DNA of 27,455 bases from JAAYBR01 sp033813475 (GTDB lineage: Bacteria; Hydrogenedentota; Hydrogenedentia; Hydrogenedentales; CAITNO01). The notes under the pieces are model-generated. The model searched no databases. It was not told where the DNA came from and was given only the letters and a program-made list of their open reading frames with translations. Each line of letters opens with the position of its first letter. Position 1 is the first letter of the stretch. This document shows positions 1 to 7,582 of this stretch, piece by piece. The DNA lies in NCBI GenBank assembly GCA_033813475.1, contig JAPXRP010000039.1:1-27455 (forward strand), in the 5' to 3' direction. Made by a program: the position numbers and the translations under genes.

Positions 1-1
1 G

Positions 2-565
2 CTGCTCGACGCCATGGACGGCCTCGCCTGCGCGGCGCGTCCGGCGAATTTCCCCGAGGGGCTGCCGGGCCGCGGCGCCGTGACGGCCACCCTGGCCGAC
101 GGCCGGAAGGCTGCGGTGCTCAACCTCTTGGGCCGCGTGTACATGGACCCCGCCGACTGCCCCTTTGCGGCGGCGGACCGGCTTCTGCCCGAACTGCGGG
201 AGATCACCCCCGTGGTGCTGGTGGACTTCCACGCCGAGGCCACCTCGGAGAAGGCGGCGCTGGGCTGGCACCTCGACGGCCGCTGCTCCGCCGTCATCGG
301 CACGCACACCCATGTGCAGACGGCGGACGAGTGGATCATGCCCGGCGGCACGGCGTTCCTCAGTGACGCCGGCATGACGGGCCCCACCCACTCCATCATC
401 GGCATGAAGCGCGGCCCGATCCTCGAGAAGTTCGTCCGGGGCATCCCCGGAAAATTCGAGGTCGCCGAGGGCCCGGCCATCTTCAGCGCCGTCCTGCTCG
501 ACGTGGATGACACCACGGGGAAGGCCCTGTCCATCACGCGGATCCTTATCCGGGACCCCAGGTAG
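2..565 (+). CDS. ymdB: YmdB-family metallophosphoesterase, C-terminal part (partial)
   Basis: The reading frame is open from base 2, so the gene starts before the window; about 187 C-terminal residues are present. It carries the late blocks of the TIGR00282/YmdB family: DFHAEATSEK followed by GWHLDGR, the metal-binding GTHTHVQTAD block, then GTAFLSDAGMTGP and IIGM. Known family members are dinuclear-metal phosphodiesterases acting on 2',3'-cyclic nucleotides or cAMP in the cytoplasm and affecting RNA turnover and colony or biofilm behaviour. The N-terminal metal ligands (DxxG, GNH) lie outside, so activity cannot be judged. The gene ends at TAG and is followed by a 263-bp non-coding gap, so it appears to end its transcription unit. 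Family assignment is strong; physiological role here is inference. Confidence 0.9.
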   Translation: MLDAMDGLACAARPANFPEGLPGRGAVTATLADGRKAAVLNLLGRVYMDPADCPFAAADRLLPELREITPVVLVDFHAEATSEKAALGWHLDGRCSAVIGTHTHVQTADEWIMPGGTAFLSDAGMTGPTHSIIGMKRGPILEKFVRGIPGKFEVAEGPAIFSAVLLDVDDTTGKALSITRILIRDPR

Positions 566-598
566 CGGCGCTTCTTCGGCGCAGCCCACCGTGTGGTT

Positions 599-631
599 GT
601 GGACGTAGTGGACTAAGTGGACCCGGTGGAC
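599..631 (+). repeat. GTGGAC tandem array, 9-bp period, four copies
   Basis: GTGGAC occurs at 599, 608, 617 and 626, exactly 9 bp apart, separated by the variable triplets gta, taa and ccg. The hexamer is constant while the triplet differs, which is unlike simple slippage of a perfect 9-mer. No supported gene covers it. It lies between the phosphodiesterase and the cyclophilin promoter. Confidence 0.85.
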
Positions 632-647
632 GGGGTCAGGGAATCGG

Positions 648-707
648 GCCGATCGGTCGGATTTGACCGATCGGTCGGACAGGTCGGACGTGTCGGACCG
701 GTCCGAC
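648..707 (+). repeat. GGTCGGAC array with embedded palindromes
   Basis: A second 9-bp-period block. GGTCGGA(C/T) occurs at 655, 673 and 682, with variants at 691 (TGTCGGAC) and 700 (GGTCCGAC). It contains two perfect palindromes, GACCGATCGGTC (665-676) and GTCGGACCGGTCCGAC (692-707), plus CCGATCGG at 649-656. It ends about 40 bp before the cyclophilin -35 box, so it could be a cluster of operator half-sites or a selfish short repeat; the sequence does not decide. Confidence 0.75.
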
Positions 708-745
708 TGATTCGCAGTCCCCTCCAACGTCTCAGAGTCACCGAC

Positions 746-775
746 TTGCCCCGGCGCCCGGCTGGCCGGTATCAT
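746..775 (+). promoter_or_regulatory. Predicted sigma-70-type promoter for the cyclophilin gene
   Basis: TTGCCC (746-751), an 18-bp spacer and TATCAT (770-775). It lies 54 bp before the start codon and is the only decent match in the gap. Predicted by eye. Confidence 0.5.
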
Positions 776-791
776 TTCGGGGTTCTGTTCC

Positions 792-806
792 GCGGGCTTT
801 GCCCGC
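792..806 (+). other. 5'-UTR hairpin next to an A-tract and ribosome binding site
   Basis: GCGGGC-TTT-GCCCGC is a perfect six-pair stem in the predicted leader. It is followed by eight A's and the AAGGAG ribosome binding site (815-820), nine bases before ATG 829. As RNA the stem would sit just upstream of the ribosome footprint, possibly stabilising the transcript or keeping the site open. It lacks a U-tract, so it is not a terminator for the plus strand. Confidence 0.5.
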
Positions 807-828
807 CCAAAAAAAAGGAGCGCGTTTC

Positions 829-1593
829 ATGCCCAAGATGAAGTACGTCTATTACACGATGGTCGCGGTTGCCGCAGTGGGCGGTCTTGCCGCCATCAAC
901 CTGCTCAAGCCCGAAAGCGCCGTCAGCGCGGACCAGAAGCAGAAGGAGGAGGCGCGGGAAATGCTCGCGCAGGCGGACAAGATCAGCGAAGAAACCAAGG
1001 CGGGGGCGGACCAGGAAATCGCCAAACCCGAACAACCCGAAACCAAGGAGAGCACACCTGTGGACACGCCGGAAAAGGCCCCGGAAAAATTCAGCGTCGA
1101 GTTTGAATGCACCAACGGCACCTTTGTGGTGGAGTGCGTGACCGAGTGGGCGCCCCTGGGCGCGCAGCAGTTCTACACCCTGGTGAAGGAGGGCTTCTAC
1201 AACGACGCGGGCTTCTTCCGCGTGGTGCCGGGCTTCGTGGTGCAGTTCGGCCTGGCCGCCGACCCCTCGGCCACCGCGAAGTGGAAGGAGAGGAAGCTCA
1301 GGGACGACCCGGTGAAGCAGAGCAACAAGAAGGGGTACATCACCTTCGCCATGGCGGGCCCCAACACCCGCACCTCCCAGGTGTTCATCAACTACCGGGA
1401 CAACACGAACCTGGACGGCATGGGCTTTGCGCCCTTCGGCAAGGTCGTCTCCGGCATGGAGGTCGTGGAGGCCATCAACGCGGAGGCGGGCGAGCGGCCG
1501 AACCAGGGCATGATCACCTTTGAGGGGAACGCCTACCTCAAAAAGAACTTCCCGAAGATGGACTTCATCAAGAAGGCCACGATAAAGCAGTAG
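829..1593 (+). CDS. Membrane-anchored cyclophilin-type peptidyl-prolyl isomerase
   Basis: This 254-residue protein should catalyse cis-trans isomerisation of X-Pro bonds in exported proteins. ATG 829 is preferred over an in-frame start 30 bases upstream because AAGGAG lies at the right distance. Residues 6-26 form an uncleaved-looking hydrophobic anchor, followed by a charged Glu/Lys/Pro-rich linker (about 30-88) and the cyclophilin domain (about 88-254). Active-site blocks visible are FFRVVPGFVVQFG (129-141, catalytic Arg131), ITFAMAGPNTRTSQVFINY (171-189) and FAPFGKVVSGMEVV. The Trp typical of eukaryotic cyclophilins is absent, as usual in bacteria. The gene stands alone behind its own promoter. 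Family assignment is secure; a periplasmic location is inferred from the anchor. Confidence 0.93.
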   Translation: MPKMKYVYYTMVAVAAVGGLAAINLLKPESAVSADQKQKEEAREMLAQADKISEETKAGADQEIAKPEQPETKESTPVDTPEKAPEKFSVEFECTNGTFVVECVTEWAPLGAQQFYTLVKEGFYNDAGFFRVVPGFVVQFGLAADPSATAKWKERKLRDDPVKQSNKKGYITFAMAGPNTRTSQVFINYRDNTNLDGMGFAPFGKVVSGMEVVEAINAEAGERPNQGMITFEGNAYLKKNFPKMDFIKKATIKQ

Positions 1594-1597
1594 AACC

Positions 1598-1672
1598 GGC
1601 GGGGGCCCCTTCCCCGCCACCTGGTTGCGCGCCCCCGCACGACGCCGGCGAAACGGACCGCGTGCGGGGGCG
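1598..1672 (+). terminator. Two GC-rich hairpins downstream of the cyclophilin gene
   Basis: Hairpin one pairs GGCGGGG (1598-1604) with CCCCGCC (1612-1618). Hairpin two pairs CGCCCCCGCACG (1630-1641) with CGTGCGGGGGCG (1661-1672), twelve perfect pairs around a 19-base loop. Neither has a U-tract, so they are terminator-like or transcript-stabilising structures rather than classic intrinsic terminators. Confidence 0.4.
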
Positions 1673-1734
1673 GTCCCATTAACAACTTGGGTGCCGGAGA
1701 CAATGTTCACAAGTGGGCGTCGGGCACGGACCCA

Positions 1735-1814
1735 GAGGTGGCACGGGCTTCCAGCCCGTGTTTCTTGGGCTGCATCCATGACCCAAATCACGGGCTGGAA
1801 GCCCGTGCCACCTC
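1735..1814. repeat. 80-bp inverted repeat built from nested hairpins (REP/MITE-like)
   Basis: The 26-bp arms at 1735-1760 and 1789-1814 are exact reverse complements around a 28-base loop, which can pair further (TTGGG with CCCAA). Each arm also contains its own hairpin: the core CACGGGCTTCCAGCCCGTG folds as an 8-pair stem with a TCC loop. This double-hairpin layout resembles REP/BIME elements or a small non-autonomous element; no transposase is present. Direct repeats of CCCGGTGTCT follow at 1824 and 1843. Together with the hairpins before it, this accounts for most of the gap between the cyclophilin and the phosphatase. Confidence 0.8.
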
Positions 1815-1899
1815 ACAGCCTGGCCCGGTGTCTGTCCGCAGACCCGGTGTCTCCACCCCGGATTGCCCCAAGGACAACTCAGTGAAAGGAGAGAAGACG

Positions 1900-3291
1900 A
1901 TGAACGACACCCCGCGCGACCCCCGCCCGGTTCCCGAAGCCCGGGGACAACTTTCCCGCCGGTCCCTGCTGGCCTCCATGCTCGCCGCCACGGCGGGCGC
2001 CGGACTGGGACTCAAAGCCCACGCGAAAGAGGCTGCGGTGACCGCGGCCGGAGGCGCCCCGGCCACCGCCCTCCCCTCGCGCGTGGCGCTGATGTGCTCC
2101 GAAGACCCCGCGCGGCTCCAGCGGGTCGCGTGGCGGCCCGGCAACCCGGAGGCCAAAGCCCTCGCGCAGCTTCTCCCCGCCCCCGCCGGGTCCATTTCCG
2201 AGGCGGAGGCAGTGACGGTGGAGGCTGGGACCGATGTGTTCAACCTGCCGCAGGGTGCGCCCCTCGCGCGGTCCTCGGCGGCGTTCACCAACCTGACTCC
2301 CGGCACCGCCTACTGCTACCGCGTCGGCGACGGCGCCTCGTGGAGCTCCTGGCACACCTTCCGCACGGCCCCGGAGGGCGGCGGCGCCTTCCGCTTCCTC
2401 TATTTCGGCGACGTGCAGACCGACATCCGGTCGCAGGCCGCCCGCACCCTGCGCGCGGGGTGGCAGGCCGCGCCGGACGCCCGCTTCGCCGTGTTCGCCG
2501 GGGACCTGGTGAACCACGGGTTCAACGACAGCCAGTGGGACGAGTTCCACGAGGCGCTGGGCTTCATGTCGGGGTCCATGCCCCTGCTGCCCACGCCGGG
2601 CAACCACGACACCAAGCGGGAGACGCCCGCCGAGTCCCTGGCCGCGCCGTACAGCGCGGCCCCGGCCTACCATGCGAACTTCGCGCTGCCCCAGAACGGG
2701 CCGGACATCCCCGAGCTCAAGGGGGAGGCCTACTATGTGGACTACCAGGGCGTCCGGGTCATCTCCATCAACTCCAACGTGCTGGACGATGACCGCCCGC
2801 TGAACGAGAAACACCGGAAGGCGTGGGACGGTCTGCTGGCGTGGCTGGAGGCGGCGCTGCGCGACAACCCGAACCGCTGGACCGTCACCACGCACCACCA
2901 TCCCATTTATTCCGGCTCCGAGGGCCGGGACAACGAGGGAATGCGGAGCCTCCTCCGCCCCCTGTACGACAAGTACCGCGTGGACCTGGTGCTCCAGGGG
3001 CATGACCACTGCTATTGCCGCACGCACAAGGTGTCGGGCGACCAGGTGGTCGCCGCCGCCGCCCCCGGCACCGTTTATATGGTGTCCGTGGCGGGGCCGA
3101 AGCTGTACACCCTCGACCCGAAGTTCAAGGACCTGATGGCGGCCTCGCGCGGCAAGACCCAGATGTACCACACCGTGGACGTGACCCCGGACCGGCTGAC
3201 GGTGTCCGGTTTCGCCGCCAACGGCGAGCCCGTGGACGCCTTTGCCCTGTCCAAGGACGCGTCGGGAAAGTCCACGCTGACCCCCGCGTGA
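1900..3291 (+). CDS. Tat-exported calcineurin-like (purple acid phosphatase-type) metallophosphoesterase
   Basis: This 463-residue protein starts at ATG 1900, nine bases after GGAGAG, and has a twin-arginine signal (SRRSLL, residues 19-24, then a hydrophobic stretch to about 42). Residues about 55-158 look like the Fn3-type N-terminal domain of purple acid phosphatases, ending in GTAYCYRVGD. The catalytic domain follows with all metal-binding blocks: FGD (Asp171), FAGDLVN (Asp202), GNHD (235-237), THHHP (331-335) and GHDHCY (367-372). Expected activity is hydrolysis of phosphate mono- or diesters outside the cytoplasm after folding with metal inside, which fits Tat export. The natural substrate cannot be told. 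No partner gene overlaps it; upstream is the inverted-repeat element. Confidence 0.92.
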   Translation: MNDTPRDPRPVPEARGQLSRRSLLASMLAATAGAGLGLKAHAKEAAVTAAGGAPATALPSRVALMCSEDPARLQRVAWRPGNPEAKALAQLLPAPAGSISEAEAVTVEAGTDVFNLPQGAPLARSSAAFTNLTPGTAYCYRVGDGASWSSWHTFRTAPEGGGAFRFLYFGDVQTDIRSQAARTLRAGWQAAPDARFAVFAGDLVNHGFNDSQWDEFHEALGFMSGSMPLLPTPGNHDTKRETPAESLAAPYSAAPAYHANFALPQNGPDIPELKGEAYYVDYQGVRVISINSNVLDDDRPLNEKHRKAWDGLLAWLEAALRDNPNRWTVTTHHHPIYSGSEGRDNEGMRSLLRPLYDKYRVDLVLQGHDHCYCRTHKVSGDQVVAAAAPGTVYMVSVAGPKLYTLDPKFKDLMAASRGKTQMYHTVDVTPDRLTVSGFAANGEPVDAFALSKDASGKSTLTPA

Positions 3292-3309
3292 CGGGCCCAA
3301 TACGCGCCC

Positions 3310-3324
3310 GCCGATAGCATCGGC
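3310..3324. terminator. Small hairpin after the phosphatase gene
   Basis: GCCGAT-AGC-ATCGGC forms a perfect six-pair stem 19 bases after the phosphatase stop codon. There is no T-run after it, so termination is uncertain. Confidence 0.3.
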
Positions 3325-3335
3325 CCCTGGGGCTC

Positions 3336-3344
3336 TGCTATCAT
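3336..3344 (+). promoter_or_regulatory. Predicted extended -10 promoter for the secA operon
   Basis: TG-C-TATCAT is an extended -10 element 46 bp before the secA start, with no good -35 box. The same TATCAT hexamer is used in the cyclophilin promoter. Transcription would start near 3351, leaving a leader of about 40 bases. Confidence 0.45.
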
Positions 3345-3372
3345 GCGGGCATCCGCGAGGAAGCGGCTTTTC

Positions 3373-3393
3373 ATGGAGAACGCCTTCTTTTGA
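3373..3393 (+). other. Six-codon leader reading frame overlapping the secA start
   Basis: ATG 3373 opens a frame encoding MENAFF and stops at TGA 3391-3393, which overlaps the TTG start of secA (3390-3392). An AGGAAG Shine-Dalgarno-like sequence (3358-3363) precedes the ATG by nine bases. It could deliver ribosomes to the weak TTG start. It may be chance, since it is only 21 bases long. Confidence 0.3.
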
Positions 3394-6119
3394 TCACCCG
3401 CCTGCTGACAGCCCTTTTCGGCACCAGCGCCGAGCGCGACCTGCGCCGGCTCATGCCCCTGTGCGACGCCGTCCGCGAGCACGGCCGCCGCGTGAGCGCC
3501 CTGACCGACACGGCCCTGCGCGCCCAGACAGGGGCGTTCAAGGAGCGCCTGGACCAGGGCGCCCCCCTGGACGACCTCCTGCCCGAGGCCTTTGCCGTGG
3601 CCCGCGAGGCGGCGAAGCGGGTGGCGGGGCTGCGCCCCTTTGACGTGCAGATCATCGGCGGCATCGTGCTCCACCGGGGCGGCATCGCCGAAATGGTGAC
3701 GGGCGAGGGCAAGACCCTTGTCGCCATCCTGCCCGTGTACCTGAACGCCCTCACGGGGCGCGGGGTGCATGTGGTGACGGTGAACGACTATCTGGCCCGG
3801 CGCGACGCGGAGTGGATGGGAAGCATCTACCAGGCCCTCGGGATGTCCGTCGGCCTGATCCAGCAGGACATGAACACCCACGAGCGCCATGTGGGCTACC
3901 GGGCGGACATCACGCACGGCACCAACAGCGAGTTCGGATTCGACTACCTGCGCGACAACATGGCGACGCACCCCTCCTACCGCGTGCAGCGCGAGCTGAA
4001 CTACGCCATCGTGGACGAGGTGGACTCGATTCTGATTGACGAGGCGCGGACCCCGCTGATCATCTCCGGCCGCCCGGAGAAAAGCAGCGAAATCTACATC
4101 AAGGTGGACGAGGTCGTCCGGCGGCTCCGCAACGAGGAGCATTTCACGGTGGACGAGAAGCAGAACTCCATCATCCTCACGGACGAGGGGATGGAGGCCT
4201 GCGAGAAACTGCTCGGCATCGAGGACCTGTACGCCAACGACACCATCGGCCTGGTCCACATCATCCAGCAGTCCCTGAAGGCCCATCAGTTCTTCAAGAA
4301 GGACGACGAGTACATCGTGCGCGACGGCGAGGTGCTGATCGTGGACGAGTTCACGGGCCGCGTGATGACGGGGCGGCGCTGGTCGGACGGCCTGCACCAG
4401 GCCGTGGAGGCCAAGGAGCGGGTGCCCATCCGCTTCGAGTCGCAGACCGTGGCCACGGTCACCTACCAGAACTATTTCCGCCTGTACAACAAGCTGGCGG
4501 GCATGACGGGAACCGCCCTGACCGAGGCCGTGGAGTTCCAGAACACCTACAAGCTGGACGTGCACCCGATCCCGACGAACCTGCCCATGGTGCGCCAGGA
4601 CATGACGGACCTCATCTTCGGCACGGAGCACGGAAAGTTCACCTATGTGGTCCGCGAGATACAGCGCGTCCACGAGACCGGCCGGCCCGTGCTGGTGGGC
4701 ACCGTCTCCGTGGAGAAGTCCGAGGAGGTGTCGGAGATGCTGCGGCAGGCCGGCATTGAGGACTTCCAGGTGCTCAACGCGAAGCACCACGAGCGCGAGG
4801 CGGCCATCGTGGCCAACGCGGGCAAGCGCGGCGCGATCACCATCGCGACCAACATGGCCGGCCGCGGCACGGACATCAAGCTGGCGGAGGGCGTGCGCGA
4901 GCTGGGCGGCCTCTACATCATCGGCACGGAGCGCCACGAGTCACGCCGCATTGACAACCAGCTCCGCGGCCGCTGCGGCCGCCAGGGCGACCCGGGCACC
5001 ACGCGCTTCTATGTGAGCCTGGAGGACGAGGTGGCCCGCCTCTTCGGCGGCCCGCGCGTGAAGCGGATGCTGGAGTGGTTCGGCAGCAACGAGGAGATGG
5101 ACGACGAGCCGCTGAGCCAGCGGATGGTCTCCCGCTCCATCGAGCGCGCGCAGCGCCAGGTGGAGATGCACAACTTCGAGATCCGCAAGCACCTCCTCGA
5201 CTACGACCTGGTCATGGACAAGCAGCGCAAGTACATCTACGCCCTCCGCCGCGAGGTGCTGGAGGACCGCGACGTCACCGGCCGCCTCGAGGAGATGTTC
5301 CGCAACATCATCGGCGACGCCCTGGAGGAGTTCGCGCCGGAGGAGACGCCGGCCTCGGAGTGGGATCTGGACGGCCTGGAGCGCGCCCTGCGCAACCATT
5401 TCGACCTCGACTTCCGGCTGGAGCCGCCGGAGGAGGAGGAGATTCCCCAGCCGATGGAGGACTTCCTCTTCGACCAGGCCGTCGCGGCGTACCGCGGGCG
5501 CGTGGCGGGGCTGGCCGATGACATCCGGAAGCACTACCGGGAGCAGGTGGGCGGCGACGACACGCACATTGACTTCCAGCGGATCGCGCGCAAGCGCATC
5601 CACGACCTGGAGCTGATGGTCCTCCTGCGCACGGTGGACGACTACTGGATCAAGCACCTCTATGAGATGGACTACCTGCGGGAGTCCGTCAACCTGCGCG
5701 CCTTCGGCCAGAAGGACCCCCTCCTGGAGTACAAGCAGGAAGGGCTCGAACTTTTCCAGGAGATGATCCGGAACATTGACGAGACGGTCACGCAGATGCT
5801 GTTCCGCCTCACGGACCCGGAGCAGGCCAAGAGCCGCGCCCCGGGGCGGCCGGGCGGCCCGGACCCCTACAAGCAGCTCAGCGAATACGCCTACATCTCG
5901 GCGGACAAGCAGGCGGACCGGAGCTTTGCCTCCATGGACACCAGCCGCTTCATGCTCGGCGGCCAGCCCCGGCAGGTGACCGAGGGCGGCCAGACCCCCG
6001 TGGCCGAGGCGCCGAAACAGAAGCCTGTGCGCGTGATGGACAAGACGGGGCCGAACGACCCGTGCCCCTGCGGGAGCGGCAAGAAATTCAAGAAATGCTG
6101 CGGAAAGCTAAACTTCTAG
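3390..6119 (+). CDS. secA: Preprotein translocase motor subunit SecA
   Basis: SecA is the ATPase that drives unfolded preproteins through SecYEG at the cytoplasmic membrane. The 909-residue product has a normal family length and these landmarks: N-terminal LLTALFGTSAERDLRRL, Walker A MVTGEGKT (102-109), the helicase-like VDEVDSILIDEARTPLI block (from 208), NMAGRGTDIKLAEGV in the second nucleotide-binding domain, GTERHESRRIDNQLRGR, and a C-terminal zinc-binding SEC-C tail with Cys892, Cys894, Cys903 and Cys904. The start is TTG: the frame has no ATG at the conserved N-terminus, and GGAG (3375-3378) lies 11 bases upstream. It heads a tight run with a transglutaminase-like protein and an ABC exporter; its last 25 bases overlap the next gene. 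Confidence 0.98.
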   Translation: MITRLLTALFGTSAERDLRRLMPLCDAVREHGRRVSALTDTALRAQTGAFKERLDQGAPLDDLLPEAFAVAREAAKRVAGLRPFDVQIIGGIVLHRGGIAEMVTGEGKTLVAILPVYLNALTGRGVHVVTVNDYLARRDAEWMGSIYQALGMSVGLIQQDMNTHERHVGYRADITHGTNSEFGFDYLRDNMATHPSYRVQRELNYAIVDEVDSILIDEARTPLIISGRPEKSSEIYIKVDEVVRRLRNEEHFTVDEKQNSIILTDEGMEACEKLLGIEDLYANDTIGLVHIIQQSLKAHQFFKKDDEYIVRDGEVLIVDEFTGRVMTGRRWSDGLHQAVEAKERVPIRFESQTVATVTYQNYFRLYNKLAGMTGTALTEAVEFQNTYKLDVHPIPTNLPMVRQDMTDLIFGTEHGKFTYVVREIQRVHETGRPVLVGTVSVEKSEEVSEMLRQAGIEDFQVLNAKHHEREAAIVANAGKRGAITIATNMAGRGTDIKLAEGVRELGGLYIIGTERHESRRIDNQLRGRCGRQGDPGTTRFYVSLEDEVARLFGGPRVKRMLEWFGSNEEMDDEPLSQRMVSRSIERAQRQVEMHNFEIRKHLLDYDLVMDKQRKYIYALRREVLEDRDVTGRLEEMFRNIIGDALEEFAPEETPASEWDLDGLERALRNHFDLDFRLEPPEEEEIPQPMEDFLFDQAVAAYRGRVAGLADDIRKHYREQVGGDDTHIDFQRIARKRIHDLELMVLLRTVDDYWIKHLYEMDYLRESVNLRAFGQKDPLLEYKQEGLELFQEMIRNIDETVTQMLFRLTDPEQAKSRAPGRPGGPDPYKQLSEYAYISADKQADRSFASMDTSRFMLGGQPRQVTEGGQTPVAEAPKQKPVRVMDKTGPNDPCPCGSGKKFKKCCGKLNF

Positions 6120-7582
6120 TCCCCGCCGCCGTCATCCTCCTGTGGGTGACGATGATGGGAATCCTGGTCCACCGCGAAGTCATTGTCCCCCGCCTCCACC
6201 CCTCCCTCGCGGCGGCGCGCGTCACGGAGCCCCAGGACATGTGGATGGGCCTCTTCTACGGCGAACGCCGCATCGGCTTTGTCCACTGGACCACCACCCC
6301 CGAAACCCGCGACGACGACCCCGGCTACCGGCTCCGCTTCCAGGCGCGCATGAGCCTGCCCGTCATGGGCGAAGGCGTCGCCGTGGCCCTCGAGGGCGGC
6401 GGGTGGCAGTCCGCGCTGCTCGGCCTGCGGGAGTTCGACCTCAGTTTCCGTTCCGGCGACCAGGACATGCGCATCCTCGGCTCCGTGGAGAAGGACCGCA
6501 TCCGCGGCACGGTGGAAACCGGCGGGGAGATCACCCCGCTGGAGCTGCCCGTGGCCGGGGGACTCTCGCTGGGCAGCGGCATGGGCCTCTCCAGCATGAG
6601 CATGCCCCCCCTTTCCCCCGGCGAAACGGTCTATGTGGAGACCTTCGACCCCACCACCATGTCCGTCGGCCGCGCCAAACTGGAAGCCGTGGAAAAGGCG
6701 GCGCTCACTGTGGGCGGGCAGGCCGTCGAGACCGTCCTCATCAACACCACCATCGGCGGCATGACCACGCGCGCCTGGGTGAACGACAAGCAGGAGGTGG
6801 TGCGCGCGGAGACGCCCTTCGGCCTGAATCTGGAGCGCATTGACCCGCGCGACGCCCTCGCCCCCCTCAGCGACGACGAGCAGGCCGGCATGGTGCAGCG
6901 GCTGGCCGTGGTCCCCGCGGGTGCCCAACCCGTGCGCGACGCGGTCCGGATGCGCATCCGGGTGGACGGGGTGCCGGGCGCCCTGCTGCCGCCGGACGGG
7001 CCCGCCCAGCGGCGGACCGGAAGCGAGTACCTGCTGGAGCAGCTTGCCCCTCCCGCGCCGGACGCGGAGACGGAGATGATCACAGGGCCGGAGGCGGAGC
7101 AGCATCTGCGCACGGACGCCTTCATCACGGTGGACAACCCGAAAATCCGGGAGCTGGCCGCCGAGATCACGGGCCAGGAGGAGGACCTCTGGACCCGGGC
7201 GCTCAGGGTCCACGACTGGGTGTACCAGAACATCGAGAAGACGGCCACCATGAGCATGCCCAGCGCGGTGGAGGTGCTGCGGACACGGCAGGGCGACTGC
7301 AACGAGCACAGCGTGCTGTTCTCCGCGCTGGCGCGCGCCGCGGGGGTGCCCACGCGCATCGCCATCGGCCTCGCCTGGAGCGAGGCGCTGTCGGCCTTCG
7401 GCTACCACGCGTGGGTGGAGGTGTACGCCGGGCGGTGGATTCCCATGGACCCCACCTTCGGCCAGCCCACGGCGGACGCCACGCACCTGAAACTCTTCGA
7501 CGGCAGCCTGGAGGAGTGGCCCCGGCTGCTCGGCTACGTCGGCAACCTTAAGATCGAAGTGCTTGAAGTGGAGGGACCATGA
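6095..7582 (+). CDS. Membrane-anchored transglutaminase-like domain protein
   Basis: This 495-residue protein has an N-terminal membrane segment (about 7-27), a beta-rich region of unknown type (about 35-330), and a C-terminal transglutaminase-core domain. The catalytic triad is intact: Cys402 in RQGDCNEHS, His438 in GYHAWVEVY and Asp452 in PMDPTFGQ. Proteins of this superfamily act as cysteine peptidases, amidases or cross-linkers, often on cell-envelope substrates. The anchor implies the catalytic part faces outside. ATG 6095 overlaps secA by 25 bases and lacks a clear ribosome binding site, suggesting translational coupling; a GTG further upstream (6062) is possible but would add residues before the anchor. 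The stop overlaps the next ATG (ATGA), linking it to the ABC exporter. Substrate unknown. Confidence 0.88.
   Translation: MLRKAKLLVPAAVILLWVTMMGILVHREVIVPRLHPSLAAARVTEPQDMWMGLFYGERRIGFVHWTTTPETRDDDPGYRLRFQARMSLPVMGEGVAVALEGGGWQSALLGLREFDLSFRSGDQDMRILGSVEKDRIRGTVETGGEITPLELPVAGGLSLGSGMGLSSMSMPPLSPGETVYVETFDPTTMSVGRAKLEAVEKAALTVGGQAVETVLINTTIGGMTTRAWVNDKQEVVRAETPFGLNLERIDPRDALAPLSDDEQAGMVQRLAVVPAGAQPVRDAVRMRIRVDGVPGALLPPDGPAQRRTGSEYLLEQLAPPAPDAETEMITGPEAEQHLRTDAFITVDNPKIRELAAEITGQEEDLWTRALRVHDWVYQNIEKTATMSMPSAVEVLRTRQGDCNEHSVLFSALARAAGVPTRIAIGLAWSEALSAFGYHAWVEVYAGRWIPMDPTFGQPTADATHLKLFDGSLEEWPRLLGYVGNLKIEVLEVEGP

Noticed and set aside
617..841. A 74-codon plus-strand frame across the 9-bp repeat arrays
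   Set aside because: The translation only echoes the repeats, there is no ribosome binding site at its start, and it runs past the cyclophilin start codon in another frame.
1630..1672. Classic intrinsic terminator after the cyclophilin gene
   Set aside because: The 12-pair stem is strong, but no T-run follows, so it is listed only as terminator-like.
3373..3393. SecM-like secretion monitor before secA
   Set aside because: Six codons cannot fill the ribosome exit tunnel or carry a signal sequence, so arrest-based sensing is implausible; only coupling is considered.
3075..4937. A 620-codon open frame on the minus strand opposite secA
   Set aside because: It lies antisense to an unmistakable secA, has low-complexity His/Val/Leu/Arg-rich translation typical of GC-rich shadow frames, and no ribosome binding site.
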